Translations under genes and position numbers: made by a program
The notes under the pieces: model-generated
The model's input: only the letters and a program-made list of their open reading frames with translations
What the model was told of the DNA's origin: nothing
Databases searched by the model: none
Shown here: one piece after another, positions 16,781 to 25,358 of the stretch
How the letters are laid out: the number at the start of each line of letters is the position of its first letter
How positions within the stretch are numbered: position 1 is the first letter of the stretch
Origin: JAVBMU01 sp031552185
GTDB lineage: Bacteria > Actinomycetota > Actinomycetes > Actinomycetales > Cellulomonadaceae
DNA length: 64,000 nt
Direction of reading: 5' to 3'
NCBI GenBank assembly: GCA_031552185.1
Contig: JAVBMU010000007.1
Span: 1-64,000 of the forward strand

Positions 16781-17340
16781 GAGTTCGACCCGGCCATCAG
16801 TGTCAGTGGCGAACTGCCGAAGTAGACGCCAACGGCGCGAAGGAGAGTTGTACGGCTCGGGACACGCCGGGCCGGCGACGCTGTGCCGCTACCTCGTGCG
16901 CCTCGCATCCGACTTGGCGGCTCGCCTCAATAGGGCTGGCCGATGCGTCGGGGTCACGCATCCGGGCGACGCCGGCGCTTCGTTCCGCTCGGTGGCCGAC
17001 GCCCGTGCGCTTCGTTCCGTGCCGCGCCGCCGCCGCAATCCGGTCCAACGGTGGATTTTTCGGCCGAAGAATGCGCAATTGCCGGAAATGAGAATCATCT
17101 CCTTCCGGAACAGGTGACGCCAAGCTTCGCAGATGGCATGATCGAGGAGCAGACCACCAGTTTCTTCCTCCATCCCATCCTGGAACGATTGCGCTGTTGG
17201 TCACGGATGACTGCGCTGTCAAGAATGGGCGAGGCGGAGGTCGAGGCGGAGGTCGAACCGGAGCCCCGGCGTCGTCCCGGCAGGGCCGCGACCAGTTCCG
17301 GCCGGCGCCTGGTTGCTGTCGCCATATGCGACATCGCCGC
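16781..17340. other. Gene-free stretch upstream of the WxL-like gene
   Basis: About 560 bp with lower G+C than its surroundings and no convincing gene; the open frames here lack family features and good starts. At 16802-16833 lies a segment (gtcagtggcgaa... ...gacgccaac) that recurs beside the second repeat array. A 12-bp direct repeat tcgaggcggagg occurs near 17240. The WxL promoter probably lies at the right end. Confidence 0.5.
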
Positions 17341-17346
17341 TATGGT
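17341..17346 (+). promoter_or_regulatory. Possible -10 box of the WxL-like gene
   Basis: TATGGT, 35 nt before the ATG at 17382. It would give a short leader; weak evidence. Confidence 0.3.
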
Positions 17347-17381
17347 GATCTAGTCCCACAACTCCAACGACGGAGCCATAC

Positions 17382-18014
17382 ATGAAGACTCGAGCAAGGA
17401 AGCAGTGGATTGCCGGCGGTGCTCTCGCCGCCCTCTTGGTCGGGGTAGTGGCCCTTGCCGGCCCCGCGACGGCGGAACCCGAGGAGAAGGACACCAAGGG
17501 CGTCGACGTCAACGTGAACATCGAGGCCCGGGGCGCCCTGACCTTCTCGGTCGAGTCCGACTCGGTGACGCTCGCGGAGAACGGTACGACGGCGGAGATG
17601 CGAAAGTTCACGGGCACGTTGCCCACCGTCACAGTGACCGACACCCGCAACCCGCTCGACATCCCCGACGGCACGTGGTGGTCGGTCCTGGGCACCGCTT
17701 CGGACTTCGAGGGCACCGCGGGCCAGGCCGACATCACGGCCGACCACCTCGGCTGGACGCCGAACCTGATCAGCGACCCGGGCGAGGGCGTTGCCGAGGG
17801 TCAGGAGGTCGTCACCTCGATGGACGCCCCGACCATCGTCACGCCGCCGAACAACGTCGGCCTCGTCGACCAGGAACTCCTCGTCTCGTCGTTCGACTCC
17901 GGGGACACCGCCCCGGGCGTGTACAAGGTCAACGCGAACCTGTTCCTGCACACCTCGCCGTTGGTGCAGGCGGGCACCTACACCTCGACGCTCACGCTCT
18001 CGCTGTTCGAGTGA
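17382..18014 (+). CDS. Secreted WxL-domain-like surface protein
   Basis: A 210-aa secreted protein. A signal peptide (positively charged MKTRARK, hydrophobic core GGALAALLVGVVALAG, cleavage after ATA) precedes a beta-rich domain. The layout and the C-terminal strand GTYTSTLTLSLFE, preceded by VYKVNANLFLHTSP, resemble the end of WxL domains, which bind the peptidoglycan surface non-covalently in Gram-positive bacteria; one tryptophan motif (LGWTPNL) is present but the canonical second WxL is not obvious. The next gene encodes a DUF916-type partner, the usual companion of WxL proteins. The ribosome site is weak (acggag, 7 nt upstream). Confidence 0.72.
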   Translation: MKTRARKQWIAGGALAALLVGVVALAGPATAEPEEKDTKGVDVNVNIEARGALTFSVESDSVTLAENGTTAEMRKFTGTLPTVTVTDTRNPLDIPDGTWWSVLGTASDFEGTAGQADITADHLGWTPNLISDPGEGVAEGQEVVTSMDAPTIVTPPNNVGLVDQELLVSSFDSGDTAPGVYKVNANLFLHTSPLVQAGTYTSTLTLSLFE

Positions 18015-18042
18015 GCCCTGGCGGTGTAGCACACTAGGCGGG

Positions 18043-18070
18043 CGGGGGTCGCGCGAAGGCGCGGCCCCCG
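18043..18070 (+). terminator. 12-bp hairpin after the WxL-like gene
   Basis: cgggggtcgcgc, loop gaag, gcgcggcccccg: twelve continuous pairs including one G-T. There is no T-tract, so it could be an attenuating or mRNA-stabilising hairpin rather than a full terminator. Confidence 0.6.
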
Positions 18071-18184
18071 CTTCGCGCCCAGCTGCACTCGCCGGCCGAG
18101 TTCGCGCCGGCCCGTTCGCCCCCGCAGTCCTGGCCCCAGCCGCACCGTCGCCGGCCGGTCGCCCGTCGTTCCGCAGGAGTCATC

Positions 18185-19312
18185 GTGATCCGAGTCCGGT
18201 CGGCACTCGCCGCCGTCGCTGTCGTCGTTTCCGCGGGGTTGCTCGCGGCTCCGGGTCAGGCCGCCTCCCAGGAGGACAATGTCGTGTCCTGGTCGGTGCA
18301 GCCGGCCACCGCCAAGGGGCCCACCGGTCGAGCCTGGATCGAACTGGACGCCGACCCGGGGGACACCTTCACCCAACATCTGGCGGTCCGCCTCTACGGA
18401 TCCAAGCCGCAGACGTTCAGGCTCAGTGCGGCCGACGGCTACCTGACGCCCAAGGGTCGGTTCAACATGCTGACCGCCGACAAGAAGTCCGTCGACGCCG
18501 GAACCTGGATCACCGTTGCGCCCAGTGTCGACGTCGCCGCCGGGCAGACCGTCGTCGTGCCCTTCACGATCAAGGTGCCCAAGGACGCTGCTCCGGGCGA
18601 TCACCCGGCCGGGATCGCGGCGTCGATCACCTCGTCCGGCGGCGGGAACGTCGGCGTCGAGAGCCGGGTCGGATTCCGGGTCATGCTCCGGGTCTCCGGC
18701 GAGGTCCGCGCGACGGTGGCGGTCCGGTCGGTCGACATCTCGTACGAGCCCTCCTGGAATCCCTTCGCCCCGGGTGCCATGCGGGTGAGTTACGACGTGG
18801 TGAACACCGGCAACGTCCGGGTGGCGGCCGGCACCGTGGTGTCGGTGGGCGGGCGCAACGTCGGCCGGGATCTCCCGGAGGTCATGCCGGGCGGGACCCG
18901 CGCCGTCACCACGAGCATCGATGGGATCTGGCCGACCGGCAGGGTCACGGCGAAGATCGTCGCGACCCCGAAGGCGGTCGCCTCCGCGACGTCGCCGCTC
19001 AGCGGTGTCCGGTCGGCCTCCGCCGCGGCGTCCGTGTGGGCGTTCCCGTGGCCCCAGGCGCTGCTGCTCGCGCTCGTGCTCCTGCTCGGTTGGGGAGTGT
19101 TCGACGAGCGACGGCGTCGGCGGCGCCGCATGGACGCCAAGCTCGCCCGGGCGCGCGAGGAGGGCCGCGCTGCGGCTCTCGCCGGTGCCGCGACGGGCCC
19201 GGCGGGGCCGGCTGCCGCGACGGGCTCGGCAGGGCCGGCGGCCGCGACGGCACCCACCGAGCCCGAGGCGCCGAACGCCCCGGAAGCCCGCGAGGAACTC
19301 GCCGGCGAGTAA
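18185..19312 (+). CDS. DUF916-type WxL-interacting membrane protein
   Basis: A 375-aa protein with signal peptide (RSALAAVAVVVSAGLLAAPGQA), an extracellular part of about 260 residues, one transmembrane helix (WPQALLLALVLLLGWGVF) and a cytoplasmic Arg-rich then Ala/Pro/Gly-rich tail with repeats (TGPAGPAAATGSAGP). The extracellular part follows the DUF916/DUF3324 plan: a WSVQPA-type first strand, GDTFTQHLAVRLYGSKPQTF, then VPFTIKVPKDAAPGDHPAGI and a second Ig-like domain. In firmicutes such proteins (WxLIP) anchor WxL proteins to the envelope. The GTG at 18185 has AGGAG 8 nt upstream. The neighbour supports a two-component surface complex. Confidence 0.75.
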   Translation: MIRVRSALAAVAVVVSAGLLAAPGQAASQEDNVVSWSVQPATAKGPTGRAWIELDADPGDTFTQHLAVRLYGSKPQTFRLSAADGYLTPKGRFNMLTADKKSVDAGTWITVAPSVDVAAGQTVVVPFTIKVPKDAAPGDHPAGIAASITSSGGGNVGVESRVGFRVMLRVSGEVRATVAVRSVDISYEPSWNPFAPGAMRVSYDVVNTGNVRVAAGTVVSVGGRNVGRDLPEVMPGGTRAVTTSIDGIWPTGRVTAKIVATPKAVASATSPLSGVRSASAAASVWAFPWPQALLLALVLLLGWGVFDERRRRRRRMDAKLARAREEGRAAALAGAATGPAGPAAATGSAGPAAATAPTEPEAPNAPEAREELAGE

Positions 19313-19417
19313 TCACCCCCTACCAGGCACGCCCCTGAGACCTCGTGCACCTGGGACCCACCACCCCGACACCCTGACCTCGCGCGGCACCTCGCCTACG
19401 CCTGCCGGGCGGTCGCG

Positions 19418-19423
19418 TAACCT
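19418..19423 (+). promoter_or_regulatory. Leaderless -10 box of prfB
   Basis: TAACCT, 8 nt before the GTG at 19432; supports that start over one 9 nt upstream. Confidence 0.5.
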
Positions 19424-19431
19424 TGGGGACC

Positions 19432-20547
19432 GTGGCGATCATCGACTTTCCGCAGGAGATCCGCAGCCTTCGCTCGACGCTCGAGTCCATTAGCGCCGTG
19501 AGCGACCCGGAGGCGTTGCGGGCGCGCATCGCCCAACTGTCCGAGGACGCCTCCGCCCCCAATCTCTGGGACGACCCGGAGTCGGCGCAGCGGGTGACCA
19601 GTTCGCTCTCGGCGGCGCAGGCCGAATTGGACCGGATCCAGAAGCTGTCGGTGCGGATCGAGGACCTCGAGGCCCTGGTCGAGTTGGCCGAGGCGGCCGG
19701 GGAGGACGACGCCGACGGCGCGGAGGCCATGGCCGAGGCCGAGGTCGAGTTGGCCGGCATCCACAAGGATCTGGGCGAGTTGGAGGTCCGGACCCTGCTG
19801 TCCGGCGAGTACGACGCGCGCGAGGCCGTCGTCACCATCCGGTCCGGCGCCGGCGGCGTCGACGCCGCCGACTTCGCCGAGATGTTGCTGCGAATGTACC
19901 TCCGTTGGGCCGAACGGCACGGGTACCCCACCCAGGTTCTGGACACCTCCTATGCCGAGGAGGCCGGACTGAAGTCCGCGACGTTCGAAGTCAAGGCGCC
20001 GTACGCGTTCGGGAACCTCAGCGTGGAGGCGGGCACGCACCGACTGGTGCGCATCTCGCCGTTCGACAACCAGGGCCGGCGCCAGACGTCGTTTGCGGCG
20101 GTCGAGGTGATTCCGCTCATCGAGCAGACGGACTCGATCGACATCCCCGAGTCGGAAATCAAGGTCGACGTCTTCCGGTCCTCGGGCCCTGGTGGGCAGT
20201 CCGTCAACACCACGGATTCGGCCGTACGCATGACCCACGTGCCCACCGGCATCGTCGTCTCGATGCAGAACGAGAAGTCCCAGATCCAGAACCGGGCCGC
20301 CGCGCTGCGGGTCCTGCAATCCCGGCTGCTGCTGCTTCGCCAGGAGCAGGAGCGGGCGAAGAAGAAGGAACTCGCCGGGGACATCAAGGCAAGCTGGGGC
20401 GACCAGATGCGCTCCTACGTCCTGCAGCCCTACCAGATGGTCAAGGATCTGCGGACGGAGCACGAGGTCGGGAACCCCGCGGCCGTCTTCGACGGCGACA
20501 TCGACGGCTTCATCGAGGCCGGGATCCGCTGGCGCCGGGCCAACTGA
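19432..20547 (+). CDS. prfB: Peptide chain release factor 2
   Basis: A 371-aa class I release factor reading UAA/UGA stop codons. The RF2-specific anticodon-like tripeptide SPF is at about residue 208 (VRISPFDNQG) and the catalytic GGQ at about residue 253 (SSGPGGQSVN). The N-terminal coiled-coil and length are normal. The gene reads through in one frame, so the programmed frameshift known from E. coli is absent. It opens the conserved prfB-ftsE-ftsX order. Confidence 0.96.
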   Translation: MAIIDFPQEIRSLRSTLESISAVSDPEALRARIAQLSEDASAPNLWDDPESAQRVTSSLSAAQAELDRIQKLSVRIEDLEALVELAEAAGEDDADGAEAMAEAEVELAGIHKDLGELEVRTLLSGEYDAREAVVTIRSGAGGVDAADFAEMLLRMYLRWAERHGYPTQVLDTSYAEEAGLKSATFEVKAPYAFGNLSVEAGTHRLVRISPFDNQGRRQTSFAAVEVIPLIEQTDSIDIPESEIKVDVFRSSGPGGQSVNTTDSAVRMTHVPTGIVVSMQNEKSQIQNRAAALRVLQSRLLLLRQEQERAKKKELAGDIKASWGDQMRSYVLQPYQMVKDLRTEHEVGNPAAVFDGDIDGFIEAGIRWRRAN

Positions 20548-20695
20548 CGCCGGGCCGCGGGAACTGACGCCGAGCGCCGGCTTCGCCGGCCGATCCGGCG
20601 TGGCCCGGCGTGTCCGGCGGGGTTTCGGGTGCTCGTGCTGTCTACTCTGCCTGCGATGGCAGAAGTCTTTTCCCCCACGAGAGACCTACCAGCCT

Positions 20696-21403
20696 GTGAT
20701 CCGATTCGAGAACGTCACCAAGATCTATGCCCGGGGGGCGCGGCCCGCCGTGCGGGACATGTCGCTGGACATCGAGCGGGGAGAGTTCGTTTTTCTCGTC
20801 GGCGCCTCGGGGTCCGGCAAGTCCACTTGCCTGCACCTGATCCTGCGCGAGGAGCGGCCCACCAGCGGGCGCGTCTTCGTCGCCGGGCGCGAGCTGTCCT
20901 CGCTGTCGAGTTGGAAGGTGCCGCACTTGCGGCGCCGGATCGGCGTCGTCTTCCAGGACTTTCGGCTGCTGCCGAACAAGACGGTGTTCGAGAACGTCGC
21001 CTTCGCGCTGCAGGTGATCGGCAAGCCCCGCCACCAAATCGCGCTCACCGTTCCGGAGACGCTCGAGCTGGTGGGACTCGCGGGCAAGGAGAAGCGGCGA
21101 CCGCACGAGCTGTCCGGCGGTGAGCAGCAGCGCGTGGCCATTGCCCGCGCCTTCGTGAACCGGCCGCCGATTCTGCTGGCGGACGAGCCGACGGGAAACG
21201 TCGACCCCACGACGTCGCTCGGCATCATGCGCCTGCTGGACCGGATCAACCGGACCGGCACCACCGTCGTGATGGCGACGCACGACGACGGCATCGTGAA
21301 CCAAATGCGCAAGCGCGTGGTCGAACTCGACACCGGTGTCCTCGTCCGGGACCAGGCGCGCGGCGAATACGCCGCCAGCCGCACCGGGGGGACGGAGCCA
21401 TGA
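20696..21403 (+). CDS. ftsE: Cell-division ABC ATPase FtsE
   Basis: A 235-aa ABC ATPase that drives the FtsEX complex controlling division-site peptidoglycan hydrolases. Walker A is GASGSGKST, the Q-loop region VFQDFRLL, signature LSGGEQQRVAIARA and Walker B ILLADEPTGN. The GTG at 20696 begins the usual FtsE N-terminus VIRFENVTKIY. A TACTCT hexamer near 20643 could be the -10, giving a leader of about 40 nt; an out-of-frame ATG at 20656 lies in that leader. The stop overlaps ftsX as ATGA. Confidence 0.95.
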   Translation: MIRFENVTKIYARGARPAVRDMSLDIERGEFVFLVGASGSGKSTCLHLILREERPTSGRVFVAGRELSSLSSWKVPHLRRRIGVVFQDFRLLPNKTVFENVAFALQVIGKPRHQIALTVPETLELVGLAGKEKRRPHELSGGEQQRVAIARAFVNRPPILLADEPTGNVDPTTSLGIMRLLDRINRTGTTVVMATHDDGIVNQMRKRVVELDTGVLVRDQARGEYAASRTGGTEP

Positions 21404-22308
21404 GGTTCATCATCACCGAGGTCGCCAAGGGATTGCGGCGCAACCTGACTATGGTCGTCTCGGTCATCCTGGTCACCTTTGTCTCGCTGATGTTCGTCGG
21501 CGCTGCCGGTTTGCTCCAGATGCAGATCGGCAAGATGAAGGACGATTGGTACGGCAAGGTCGAGGTCTCGGTCTTTCTGTGCCCGGCGGACTCCTTGAAG
21601 GCCGGTTGCGCCGGCGGCGAGGTCACTGAGGGGCAGATCGCCGCGCTGCGGCAGGTGATGGAGACCCAACTCCCCGATCAACTGCGCACCGTCTATTTCG
21701 AATCGAAGCGGGACGCATTCGAGTCCTTCAGCGAGCGGTATCCGGACGGCTACTACCTGGGCACCAAACTCACGGTGGACGACATGCAGTCGTCCTTCCG
21801 GCTCAAGCTCACCAATCCCAAGGATTACGACGTCGTCGCGGACGTTCTGACCGGGCGGCCCGGGGTGGAGTCGGTCAACGACCAGCGGCACGTCTTCGAC
21901 ACGCTGTTCCTGGCGATGGACCGGGCGACGCTGCTGTCCGCCGGGCTCGCCGCGGTCATGCTGTTGGCGGCGGTGCTGCTGATCGCCACCACCATCCGTT
22001 TGTCGGCGTTCTCCCGGCGGCGCGAGACGGGGATCATGCGGTTGGTCGGCGCCTCCAACACGTTCATTCAACTGCCCTTCCTGCTGGAGGGGGCGATCGC
22101 CGCCGTCGTCGGAGCGTTGCTCGCGGTGGCGGGGCTGTGGCTGGGCGTCAAACTCGTCATCGGGGACTGGTTGGCCGAGTCCGTGCGGTGGGTGGCGTAC
22201 GTTGATGTCCAGGACGTCCTGCGCCTGGCGCCGATCTTGATTGCCGTCGCGGTCGGGCTGGCGGCGATCTCATCCGTGGTAACCCTGCGCCGACACACGA
22301 GGGTGTGA
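21400..22308 (+). CDS. ftsX: Cell-division permease FtsX
   Basis: A 302-aa membrane protein with the FtsX topology: a short cytoplasmic start, one helix (MVVSVILVTFVSLMFVGAAG), an extracellular loop of about 120 residues and three more helices (around residues 180-205, 225-250 and 275-295). The extracellular loop, which has two cysteines (FLCPADSLKAGC), would recruit the cell-wall hydrolase encoded next. Overlap with ftsE is 4 nt. Confidence 0.95.
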   Translation: MRFIITEVAKGLRRNLTMVVSVILVTFVSLMFVGAAGLLQMQIGKMKDDWYGKVEVSVFLCPADSLKAGCAGGEVTEGQIAALRQVMETQLPDQLRTVYFESKRDAFESFSERYPDGYYLGTKLTVDDMQSSFRLKLTNPKDYDVVADVLTGRPGVESVNDQRHVFDTLFLAMDRATLLSAGLAAVMLLAAVLLIATTIRLSAFSRRRETGIMRLVGASNTFIQLPFLLEGAIAAVVGALLAVAGLWLGVKLVIGDWLAESVRWVAYVDVQDVLRLAPILIAVAVGLAAISSVVTLRRHTRV

Positions 22309-22309
22309 C

Positions 22310-23692
22310 ATGAGAATCTCCGGACTGTCCCGACTCGGCGCCGCAGTGGCCCTGGTGCTGGCCCTGCTGAGTGGTGCCGCCGTCGCCCACGCCGACGACA
22401 TCGATGACCGGCGCGCCGCCGCCGAAGCGAAGCGGCGCTCCATCCTCGCCGGTCAGGACAAGCTCAAGGCGGACCTCGAGGACACCGACGCCGCCCTGTC
22501 CCAGGCGGTGCTCGACCTGCAGCGGATCGAGGCCGAGTTGCCCGTCGCCCAGGCGGAACTGGCGGCCGCGGAGGCCGACGTCGAGCGCACCCAGCGCGCG
22601 GCGACCCTGCTCGCCGGCCGGCTCGAGGACGCCCGGGGCGAGGAGGCGACGATCGCCAAGCAGGTCGCCGCCAGTTCCGGGCAGGCCGACGCCGCCCGGC
22701 GCAGCCTGGTGCGGATGGCCCGGCAGGCCTACCGCGGCGACGGCGACCTCAGCGGGCTCGCGGTGGTCACCGGCGCGCGCAGCACCGAGGAGTTCATCGA
22801 CGACTACGCGATCTCCTCTACAGCGGCCCGCAGCCAGGCGAGGTCCCTCGCCGACCTCGAGCGGGCGGAGGCCAACGCCCGCAACCAGCAGGCCCGGCTC
22901 GCCGCGGTGCGCTCGCTCGTGGCCGAGCTCAAGGCGGAGGCCGACCAGAACCTCGTCGAGGCCCGGGCGGCTCGCAAGGCGGCCGCGGACCGCAAGGCCG
23001 AAGTGGCCGCGCTCATCACCACCCAAGCGGCCAAGAAACGGACCATCGAGGCCCGCAAGGCGCAGGCCCAGGCGGAACTCGAGCAGGGCGAGGTCGAGCG
23101 CCGGAACCTGGAAGCAGAACTCAAGCGGGTCATTGCCGAGCAGCGGGCGCGCGATGCGCGCCTCGCGGCCGAGCGAGCCAAGAAGGAGAAGGCGCAAGGG
23201 AGCAAGAACTCCGGCAGTGGTGGATCGGGCGCCCGGGCGGGCTCTGGCGCGGGTTCCGGCGCGGGTTCCGGCGCGCGCGCCGGCACGTCGAAGGCGACGT
23301 TCCTGTCCTACCCGACGCGGAACGTCGTCGTGACGTCGTCCTACGGGATGCGATTCCACCCGGTGCTGCACATCTGGCGGTTGCACGCCGGGACTGATTT
23401 CCGAGCGCGCTGCGGGACGCCCGTGCTGTCCTCGGCGCCCGGCACAGTCCTGTCCGCCCGGACCCTCGGCAACGGGGCGAAGCAGGTGGTCGTCAATCAC
23501 GGCTTCTCCGGCGGTCGAAGCGTGATGACGGGCTACCTCCACCTCAGCCAGTGGGTCGTGCGCCCGGGGCAGCACGTCTCCCGGGGTCAGGTGGTCGGCT
23601 ACTCCGGGAACACCGGTGTCTCGACGGCGTGCCACCTGCACTTCGAGGTCTACGTCAATGGCAACACCGTGAACCCGATGTCGATGCTCTGA
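22310..23692 (+). CDS. Coiled-coil M23 peptidase, likely FtsEX-controlled
   Basis: A 460-aa secreted protein. A signal peptide (cleaved near AVAHA|DD) precedes a long coiled coil (about residues 27-290), a Gly/Ser/Ala linker with repeats (GAGSGAGSGARAG), and a C-terminal M23 LytM domain with the zinc motifs HAGTDF (HxxxD) and HLHFEVYVNG (HxH), so the enzyme looks catalytically intact. The plan is that of EnvC/PcsB-type proteins, which bind FtsX through the coiled coil. It starts one base after the ftsX stop. It would be a peptidoglycan endopeptidase or amidase activator at the septum. Confidence 0.92.
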   Translation: MRISGLSRLGAAVALVLALLSGAAVAHADDIDDRRAAAEAKRRSILAGQDKLKADLEDTDAALSQAVLDLQRIEAELPVAQAELAAAEADVERTQRAATLLAGRLEDARGEEATIAKQVAASSGQADAARRSLVRMARQAYRGDGDLSGLAVVTGARSTEEFIDDYAISSTAARSQARSLADLERAEANARNQQARLAAVRSLVAELKAEADQNLVEARAARKAAADRKAEVAALITTQAAKKRTIEARKAQAQAELEQGEVERRNLEAELKRVIAEQRARDARLAAERAKKEKAQGSKNSGSGGSGARAGSGAGSGAGSGARAGTSKATFLSYPTRNVVVTSSYGMRFHPVLHIWRLHAGTDFRARCGTPVLSSAPGTVLSARTLGNGAKQVVVNHGFSGGRSVMTGYLHLSQWVVRPGQHVSRGQVVGYSGNTGVSTACHLHFEVYVNGNTVNPMSML

Positions 23693-23702
23693 GGCCGCCG
23701 GG

Positions 23703-24245
23703 TCAGGCAGTATCGGTGGTCGCCCAAACGGTCCGGAGCCTCGTCAGGGCTCGGCTGAGTCGGGTCGTCACAGTACTTCGGGGACAGCCGAGCAACTCAC
23801 CCGCCTCCGCTGTCGTGAATCCCACGAGGACGACAAGTTCCACGACCGACCTCTGCGCCGGCGGGAGCACTTCAAGGACCGCCGGCCTACCCAGCTGCGC
23901 CGGGTCCGGGACCTGCGCGGGCGGACCGAATTCGGCGCGGAGTCGGTGTTCGAGTCGCCGCCTTCGCCTTGTCCTCTCGTGGTTGTGCGAAAGCTTGCGC
24001 TTCGCGACCCCGTAGAGCCACGCTCGGCGATCCGAGGCGTCCGTCGGGAGCGTCGCCCAGCGGTGCCATGTGATGAGGAACACGTCGGCAGCGATGTCTT
24101 GGGCAGTGTCGGGATCGGACCGGCGGGCAATAAAAGCTTCGAGTTTCGCCCAAGTTCCGGCAAAAAACTCGCTGAATTCAGTTTGTGCAGAATGGTGTTC
24201 AGCGGGAGGTTCGGCATGTGCAAATTGTTCTGGTGTCATTGCCAT
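23703..24245 (-). CDS. ECF sigma factor A
   Basis: A 180-aa extracytoplasmic-function sigma-70 factor. Region 2 shows RRSDPDTAQDIAADVFLITW and region 4 LPPAQRSVVELVVLVGFTTA followed by LGCPRSTVTTRLSRALTRLR, a helix-turn-helix. The Arg-rich linker between them is short. The ATG at 24245 is a compromise; a GTG 27 codons upstream and an ATG two codons downstream are alternatives. It is transcribed divergently from lipoprotein gene A (24452) across a 206-bp gap, and convergently ends 10 bp after the M23 gene, so it marks the left edge of the island. No anti-sigma gene is beside it. The second sigma factor at 29.0 kb is a paralogue. Confidence 0.88.
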   Translation of the reverse strand: MAMTPEQFAHAEPPAEHHSAQTEFSEFFAGTWAKLEAFIARRSDPDTAQDIAADVFLITWHRWATLPTDASDRRAWLYGVAKRKLSHNHERTRRRRRLEHRLRAEFGPPAQVPDPAQLGRPAVLEVLPPAQRSVVELVVLVGFTTAEAGELLGCPRSTVTTRLSRALTRLRTVWATTDTA

Positions 24246-24451
24246 TTCGCTTCGAGAGATTGGGGTCTGCCCCGAGTTTGGTTGACACTCGGGGGCTGCG
24301 GTAGTCAGGCCTCGTCTGCTGGTCACCTACCTCACGAGGGAATGGGTTCGATGAAGTGACGAAGCCCACATCACCCGGGGGTGATGGTCGCTCGATCCTC
24401 GGGATGAGAAGTCGACTGGGCGCGTCCGCGCCCCGACCGAGGAGGTGTCCC

Positions 24452-25357
24452 GTGCGATTCCGCACACTCGTGACCGTCGTTATTCCGGTCTTGTGCGTTG
24501 CGGGTTTGGCGGCTTGCCGGGCCGGCGGGGACTCGCCCTCCGGGGCGACCTCGCTGATGCTGGAGGAGTCATCGCTCATCGCCGGTGCGTACGCCAACCC
24601 GCTGGATCCCATCATGTTTCCGAATCCGACGCAGCAGTCCCTCATCACGGCGGCGCTCGAGCAACAGGTATCGATATGCATGCAGGACCGCGGATTCGAC
24701 TACAACCCCGGAGACGGCATCCCCCGGCGTCGGGGAGCCGAAGATGCGCAGTACACCTTCACTGTCACCGATCCCGACGTGGCGGCGGAATACGGCTTCC
24801 ATCCGGCTAGCTGGGTCCGGGATGAACAGGATGCCGAGGCGCGCGGCAAGTCCACGTCGCCGGAGGGCTATGAGGCCGCACTTCTTGGGGAGACGGACAA
24901 GAAGAAGGTCACCGACAAGGCCGGTACGGTGATCGCCTCCTATGACCCCGACTCGTGCCTCGGGAAGGCCAAGGACGCAGTGACGCCGAAGTGGGCGCAG
25001 CAGGAACGTATCTACGACGTGTCGGCAGAGATCCTGCTCGATGTGAGCGATGAGGTGCCGGGCCACGAGAAGGTGCAAGCGGCTTCCCGGACGTGGGGTT
25101 CCTGCATGGAAAAGGCCGGCTATTCGTACGCCTCACCGATGGATGCGGCAGATGACTTCGACACCAACTTGCCGACGTCGGACGAGATCAAGGTGGCGGT
25201 TGCCTCGGCCACGTGTCAGCAGGAGTCCGGGTTGTTGCGGACCTGGTCGGAGGTGCGCGCGCGACTCACGCAGGTAGCGCTCGACAAGCATCCCGGCATC
25301 GTCGCCGAATGGCTTGGCCTACAGCGTGAGGCTGCTTCCCGCGCGGAAGCTGGCTGA
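24452..25357 (+). CDS. Lipoprotein A of ABC cassette, four conserved cysteines
   Basis: A 301-aa predicted lipoprotein: signal peptide and lipobox VAGLAAC near residue 20. The mature part is not recognised, but it is clearly paralogous to the lipoprotein at 30750: both share SSLI-GAYANP-D-IMFP, a Cys in (I/V)CM, FGFHPASW/LGFRPASW, a YDP-SC motif, SCMEKAGY/VCMAKAGF with YA-PMDA, and ATCQ followed by the C-terminal DKHPGIV-EWL. The four cysteines of the mature part are conserved and could make two disulfides. The GTG at 24452 has a strong GGAGGTG site 5 nt upstream. It starts the cassette A operon; the membrane-fusion gene follows after one base. Confidence 0.75.
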   Translation: MRFRTLVTVVIPVLCVAGLAACRAGGDSPSGATSLMLEESSLIAGAYANPLDPIMFPNPTQQSLITAALEQQVSICMQDRGFDYNPGDGIPRRRGAEDAQYTFTVTDPDVAAEYGFHPASWVRDEQDAEARGKSTSPEGYEAALLGETDKKKVTDKAGTVIASYDPDSCLGKAKDAVTPKWAQQERIYDVSAEILLDVSDEVPGHEKVQAASRTWGSCMEKAGYSYASPMDAADDFDTNLPTSDEIKVAVASATCQQESGLLRTWSEVRARLTQVALDKHPGIVAEWLGLQREAASRAEAG

Positions 25358-25358
25358 G

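Noticed and set aside
16638..17117. 159-aa open frame over the repeat array
   Set aside because: It has no homology features, Arg/Ser-rich composition and is built from the repeat itself.
19432..19560. Programmed +1 frameshift in prfB
   Set aside because: The gene is open in a single frame from GTG to stop with the normal RF2 length; no internal TGA.
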